The notes below the pieces were generated by a model that saw only the letters and a program-made list of their open reading frames with translations, ran no database searches and had not been told where the DNA came from. This document shows, one piece after another, positions 61,653-64,000 of a stretch of DNA of 64,000 nucleotides (positions within the stretch are counted from its first letter, which is position 1; the number at the start of each line of letters is the position of its first letter). Source of the stretch: Bacteroidia bacterium (lineage in GTDB: Bacteria; Bacteroidota; Bacteroidia; Bacteroidales; F082); assembly GCA_021287165.1 (NCBI GenBank), contig JAJTAY010000001.1:37173-101172 (forward strand). Reading direction: 5' to 3'. The translations under genes and the position numbers were made by a program.

Positions 61653-62477
61653 TTATTCTGCCTGACGCGGAAAAGCCAGGAATGATGGGTTTTGCAAATC
61701 GGGTTTATTGTAAACCAGGGCCTGAGCTGGCTGATCAGCCAGCACCACTTTGCCTCCGGCGGCCAGAATGATGGCGTGGCCGGCGGCGGTGTCCCATTCG
61801 CTGGTTTGTCCGAACCGTGGATAAACATCGGCCTGACCTTCGGCCACCATACACATTTTGAGCGAGCTGCCGCGCGAGACGATGCGGATATTGTGGTGTT
61901 CGCGTTTTGCCCGATTGATGTAGTTCATTGTTTCTGTGGTAAGGTGCGATCGGCTGGCCACAATGGTAAAGTCGCTATCGGTGCGGGGTAGGGGCAGCTC
62001 AAGGGCTATGCGACGCAAAGACTGCAAATTGGGGTTGGCTTCAACATGGCCTGCAGCGTGATCGAGTCGGAAAGCTCCGGTACCGTCGGCCCAGTAAAGG
62101 GAGTCGGTTACAGGAGCATAGATGACACCCACTCTTGGCAAACGATTTTCGATGAGCGCAATATTCACGCTGAACTCCCCGTTTCGGTGAACAAACTCCT
62201 TGGTGCCATCGAGGGGGTCAACAAGCCAGAATTGTTCCCAGGTTTCCCTGATATGCCAGGGCACATTGCGTCCTTCTTCACTGATGACCGGAATGCCTGT
62301 TTGGCTAAGATATTGCTGAATGATATCGTTGGCACGGGTATCGGCCAGAGTGAGCGGGGTTTGGTCGGGTTTGATTTCCACTTCGAAGTTGGTGGCATAT
62401 ACTTCCATGATGGCCTTTCCGGCCTGTATGGCAGACACAATGAGTTGCTCGAGCAGTTCGGGAGTAATAGGTTTCAT
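61653..62477 (-). CDS. cysQ: 3'(2'),5'-bisphosphate nucleotidase CysQ
   Basis: A 274-residue inositol-monophosphatase-fold enzyme. Metal sites are in VISEEGRNVPW, WLVDPLDGTKEFVHRNGEFSVNIALIE and the late SEWDTAAGHAIILAAGG. It hydrolyses PAP to AMP, clearing the product of sulfate transfer, which fits its place beside cysD and cysNC. Starts 15 bp after the WlbA/WbpB-like gene. Confidence 0.92.
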   Translation of the reverse strand: MKPITPELLEQLIVSAIQAGKAIMEVYATNFEVEIKPDQTPLTLADTRANDIIQQYLSQTGIPVISEEGRNVPWHIRETWEQFWLVDPLDGTKEFVHRNGEFSVNIALIENRLPRVGVIYAPVTDSLYWADGTGAFRLDHAAGHVEANPNLQSLRRIALELPLPRTDSDFTIVASRSHLTTETMNYINRAKREHHNIRIVSRGSSLKMCMVAEGQADVYPRFGQTSEWDTAAGHAIILAAGGKVVLADQPAQALVYNKPDLQNPSFLAFPRQAE

Positions 62478-62492
62478 ATGGCGGTTGTTTGT

Positions 62493-63422
62493 TCAGCTGA
62501 GTTTTGCAGCCTGCCTGCGAATGTCGTGCACAAGGCTGATGGAGGCTCGCGCATCGGCAATGCCGAAGCCTTTGCCTTCGAGTATATGTTTATAGCTCTG
62601 GGTGTGAAGGTCGGTAAACCCCTCGCTAAACTCGAACTCTTCACCATCGATGGTGAGCGAACGATAGGTGGTTTTGCCCTTCTGTTTTACCTCGTTGGGC
62701 AGGGTTTCGGCATTGATGCTCAAAAACCAGTTGACTCTGGCTCTTTCGAGCAATAGTTTTCCGGCAGCCCTGTCGTGGGTGTGTTGTGTGAGCACATTTT
62801 CTTTCACTCCACCGAAAATCCAGCTAAGCATATCAAAGAAGTGGACGCCGATGTTGGTGGCAATGCCGCCCGATTTTTCTGTTTGACCTTTCCAGGAGTA
62901 ATGATACCACTTGCCGCGCGAGGTAATGTATTCGAGCTCAACATCGAACACCTTGCCGGGGTCGGCAGCAAGCACTTTTTCCCTGAGTGCCTGCACAGCG
63001 GGGTGGAGGCGAAGCTGAAGGATTGTATAAATGCGCTTGCCGCTTTCTCGCTCAATTTCTTCCAGGGCGTCGAGGTTCCATGGGTTCAGCACCAAAGGTT
63101 TTTCGCAGATGGCATGGGCCTCATTACGCAAGGCCATGCGGATGTGGGCGTCGTGCAGGTAGTTGGGCGAGCAGATGCCCACGTAGTCTACACGGCCATC
63201 TCCTTTGCGCCGTAGTTTATCCAGATGACGATCGAAGCGCTCGGGCTCAATAAAAAACTGCGCATCAGGGAAATAGCTGTCGATGATGCCCACACTGTCG
63301 AAAGGATCGAGGGCTGCAACGAGGATGTTACCGGTTTCGCGTATGGCTTTCATGTGCCGGGGTGCAATATAGCCGGCGGCGCCGATGAGGGCAAAGTTCA
63401 ATGGTCTATCGTGATGCGACAT
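62493..63422 (-). CDS. Gfo/Idh/MocA dehydrogenase, WlbA/WbpB-like
   Basis: A 309-residue NAD(H)-dependent sugar dehydrogenase: NFALIGAAGYIAPRHMKAIRETGNILVAALDPFDSVGIIDSYFPDAQFF at the N-terminus, EKPLVLNPWNL with the catalytic Lys, and GGIATNIGVHFFDMLSWIFG. The motif order and the SYFPDAQFF phrase match UDP-N-acetylglucosaminuronate 3-dehydrogenases of lipopolysaccharide O-antigen pathways. It opens the sulfate-activation run. The usual aminotransferase partner is not in the window. Confidence 0.83.
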   Translation of the reverse strand: MSHHDRPLNFALIGAAGYIAPRHMKAIRETGNILVAALDPFDSVGIIDSYFPDAQFFIEPERFDRHLDKLRRKGDGRVDYVGICSPNYLHDAHIRMALRNEAHAICEKPLVLNPWNLDALEEIERESGKRIYTILQLRLHPAVQALREKVLAADPGKVFDVELEYITSRGKWYHYSWKGQTEKSGGIATNIGVHFFDMLSWIFGGVKENVLTQHTHDRAAGKLLLERARVNWFLSINAETLPNEVKQKGKTTYRSLTIDGEEFEFSEGFTDLHTQSYKHILEGKGFGIADARASISLVHDIRRQAAKLS

Positions 63423-63446
63423 TTAGGTTGTCTGTTCGTTGGGCAA

Positions 63447-63454
63447 CAAAGATA
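63447..63454 (-). promoter_or_regulatory. -7 element for the dehydrogenase-cys operon
   Basis: The minus strand reads TATCTTTG, a full TAnnTTTG match, 25 bp from the start of the dehydrogenase gene. Confidence 0.45.
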
Positions 63455-63477
63455 AGCAAAAGGGGGAGAAGGGAAAT

Positions 63478-63511
63478 TTGGGTGCCGGGTACTTGTTGCT
63501 GGGTGCCGGGA
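63478..63511 (+). repeat. GC word repeat (GGGTGCCGGG)
   Basis: Two GGGTGCCGGG words separated by TACTTGTTGCT. The complement of the words at 60680-60718. Confidence 0.6.
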
Positions 63512-63516
63512 TAAGA

Positions 63517-63619
63517 GAATTCAAAATTCAAAGATTCAAGACTCAAAATTGGTTGATTTTGTGGATGGTGAGGGGTTGGTCATCTCGGGCTAAGGAGCGA
63601 TTCCACCGCGCGAACTAAA
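63517..63619 (+). repeat. dispersed intergenic repeat, copy 2
   Basis: GAATTCAAAATTCAAAGATTC, then ATTGGTTGA, TTGGTCATCTCG and CGCGAACTAAA, matching the reverse complement of 8477-8573 block by block. Confidence 0.75.
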
Positions 63620-63662
63620 ACTACTTAAACCTCCCAGAGCACCTATGACTTGATAAATTTTT

Positions 63663-63686
63663 GTGCTTTTGCTGGTCCAAAAGCAC
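63663..63686 (+). repeat. hairpin GTGCTTTTG/CAAAAGCAC
   Basis: A perfect 9-bp stem (63663-63671 with 63678-63686) and 6-nt loop, followed by another CAAAAGCA that offers an alternative pairing. Confidence 0.7.
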
Positions 63687-63868
63687 CAAAAGCATGTCCG
63701 CCTCTGGTGGAACCTTGCGCGAACGATGCTGCCTACCCACCCTGCAAAAACTGCGCAAATTCTGGTAAAGTTGTGGGTATGGCGCAATGATTCCATGTGT
63801 TCGCCTTCTGGAAAGTGGCGGGAGCGGATTGATTTTTAAAGATTCATTGTCCTATTGCACCATACAAA

Positions 63869-63892
63869 CAGCCCGCGCTGCCGCACGGGCTG
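63869..63892 (+). repeat. GC-rich hairpin CAGCCCG/CGGGCTG
   Basis: A 7-bp stem (63869-63875 with 63886-63892) and 10-nt loop within a locally GC-rich stretch, without a T run. Confidence 0.6.
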
Positions 63893-64000
63893 CTTTACCG
63901 GATTTGCAGCCGTTTTTGCATTCCCGCCAGCGTTTCCCGCCGTTTGCGCGGCCTGACCGCCCGGCCCGATGGCTTTTTCAGGGACGGGGGACGGAGGAAG

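Larger units (their letters stand above)
63423..64000. other. repeat-rich non-coding region
   Basis: No gene is supported in these 578 bp; a 68-codon minus frame (63590-63796) overlaps repeats and is not called. The region holds the cys-operon promoter, GC words (63478-63511), the second dispersed repeat (63517-63619), two hairpins (63663-63686 and 63869-63892) and a GGGAC word tract at the window end. Confidence 0.6.

Noticed and set aside
63590..63796. 68-codon minus-strand frame
   Set aside because: It overlaps the dispersed repeat and a hairpin; the protein is Trp/Cys-rich without a known fold.
1..64000. tRNA or rRNA genes
   Set aside because: No cloverleaf with a TTCGA-type arm or rRNA core sequence was recognised in the gaps by eye; a tRNAscan run would settle this.

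Overview
The window is chromosomal DNA of a Bacteroidota bacterium, most likely a Bacteroidales-type or related environmental lineage. The evidence is type IX secretion (T9SS) C-terminal sorting domains on at least three secreted proteins (1-303, 29317-30456, 31257-32054), a PorZ-like gene, a TonB receptor with an N-terminal carboxypeptidase-like domain, DUF4625 and OB-fold lipoproteins, a CysD/CysNC pair of the type common in this phylum, and repeated TAnnTTTG -7 promoter elements instead of -10 boxes. No rRNA, tRNA, CRISPR array, prophage or intact insertion sequence was seen. Two genes of one operon appear to need TTG starts, and ruvC probably uses one too.

Layout. 1-303: tail of a secreted T9SS protein. 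300-2798 (-): sensor kinase with a Cys-rich PAS domain, small membrane protein, PepSY-type membrane protein, lipoprotein. 2975-5984 (-): nadA, lipoprotein, MORN-repeat protein. 5988-6565: AT-rich gap with reiterated TTWTCAACA nonamers. 6566-8416 (+): rpiB, lutB-like. 8619-10546 (-): lipoprotein, envelope protein, ruvC. 10569-12708 (+): flippase-like protein and glycosyltransferase 2. 12784-14925 (-): M3 peptidase. 15370-19731 (+): MacB/MacA-type ABC exporter whose start codon lies in a 9-bp dyad. 19794-23966 (-): Fur-regulated metal-acquisition operon (fur, His/Cys-rich membrane protein, TonB receptor, two DUF4625 lipoproteins). 24040-28406 (-): asparaginase-type hydrolase, recO, porZ. 28494-33269: barrel-like protein, T9SS esterase, Crp-family regulator, T9SS protein, HGSNAT-type acyltransferase.

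33290-40911 (+) is the most unusual region: an AraC regulator, then a tightly overlapping run of a PqqD/RRE-like protein, an ATP-grasp ligase, a diaminopimelate-decarboxylase-like PLP enzyme with a leader-like YxxP N-terminus, a urea-channel/M23-peptidase fusion, a TPR/beta-barrel protein and a TPR protein. I know of no described pathway with this composition. It looks like a peptide or amino-acid modification and export system.

40920-52119: YgjV/GNAT-like fusion, truC, YceI, OB-fold protein, endonuclease/exonuclease/phosphatase protein, carboxypeptidase-regulatory-domain protein, low-molecular-weight tyrosine phosphatase, M28 glutaminyl-cyclase-like lipoprotein, nitroreductase, PHP phosphatase, argF, mscL, DUF3109 and mscS. 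52386-57196 (+): complete threonine operon thrA-thrB-thrC. 57205-58088 (-): AbiEii-type toxin with overlapping antitoxin. 58188-63422 (-): sulfate activation (cysNC, four-helix bundle gene, cysD, cysQ) led by a WlbA/WbpB-like sugar dehydrogenase. 63423-64000: repeat-rich non-coding DNA.

Two intergenic repeat families cross the window: a ~100-bp imperfect repeat present in opposite orientations near 8.5 kb and 63.5 kb, and short GC-rich word repeats (CCCGTAACC, CCCGGCACC, CCCCTGTCC types), one of which has become the N-terminal coding sequence of cysNC.
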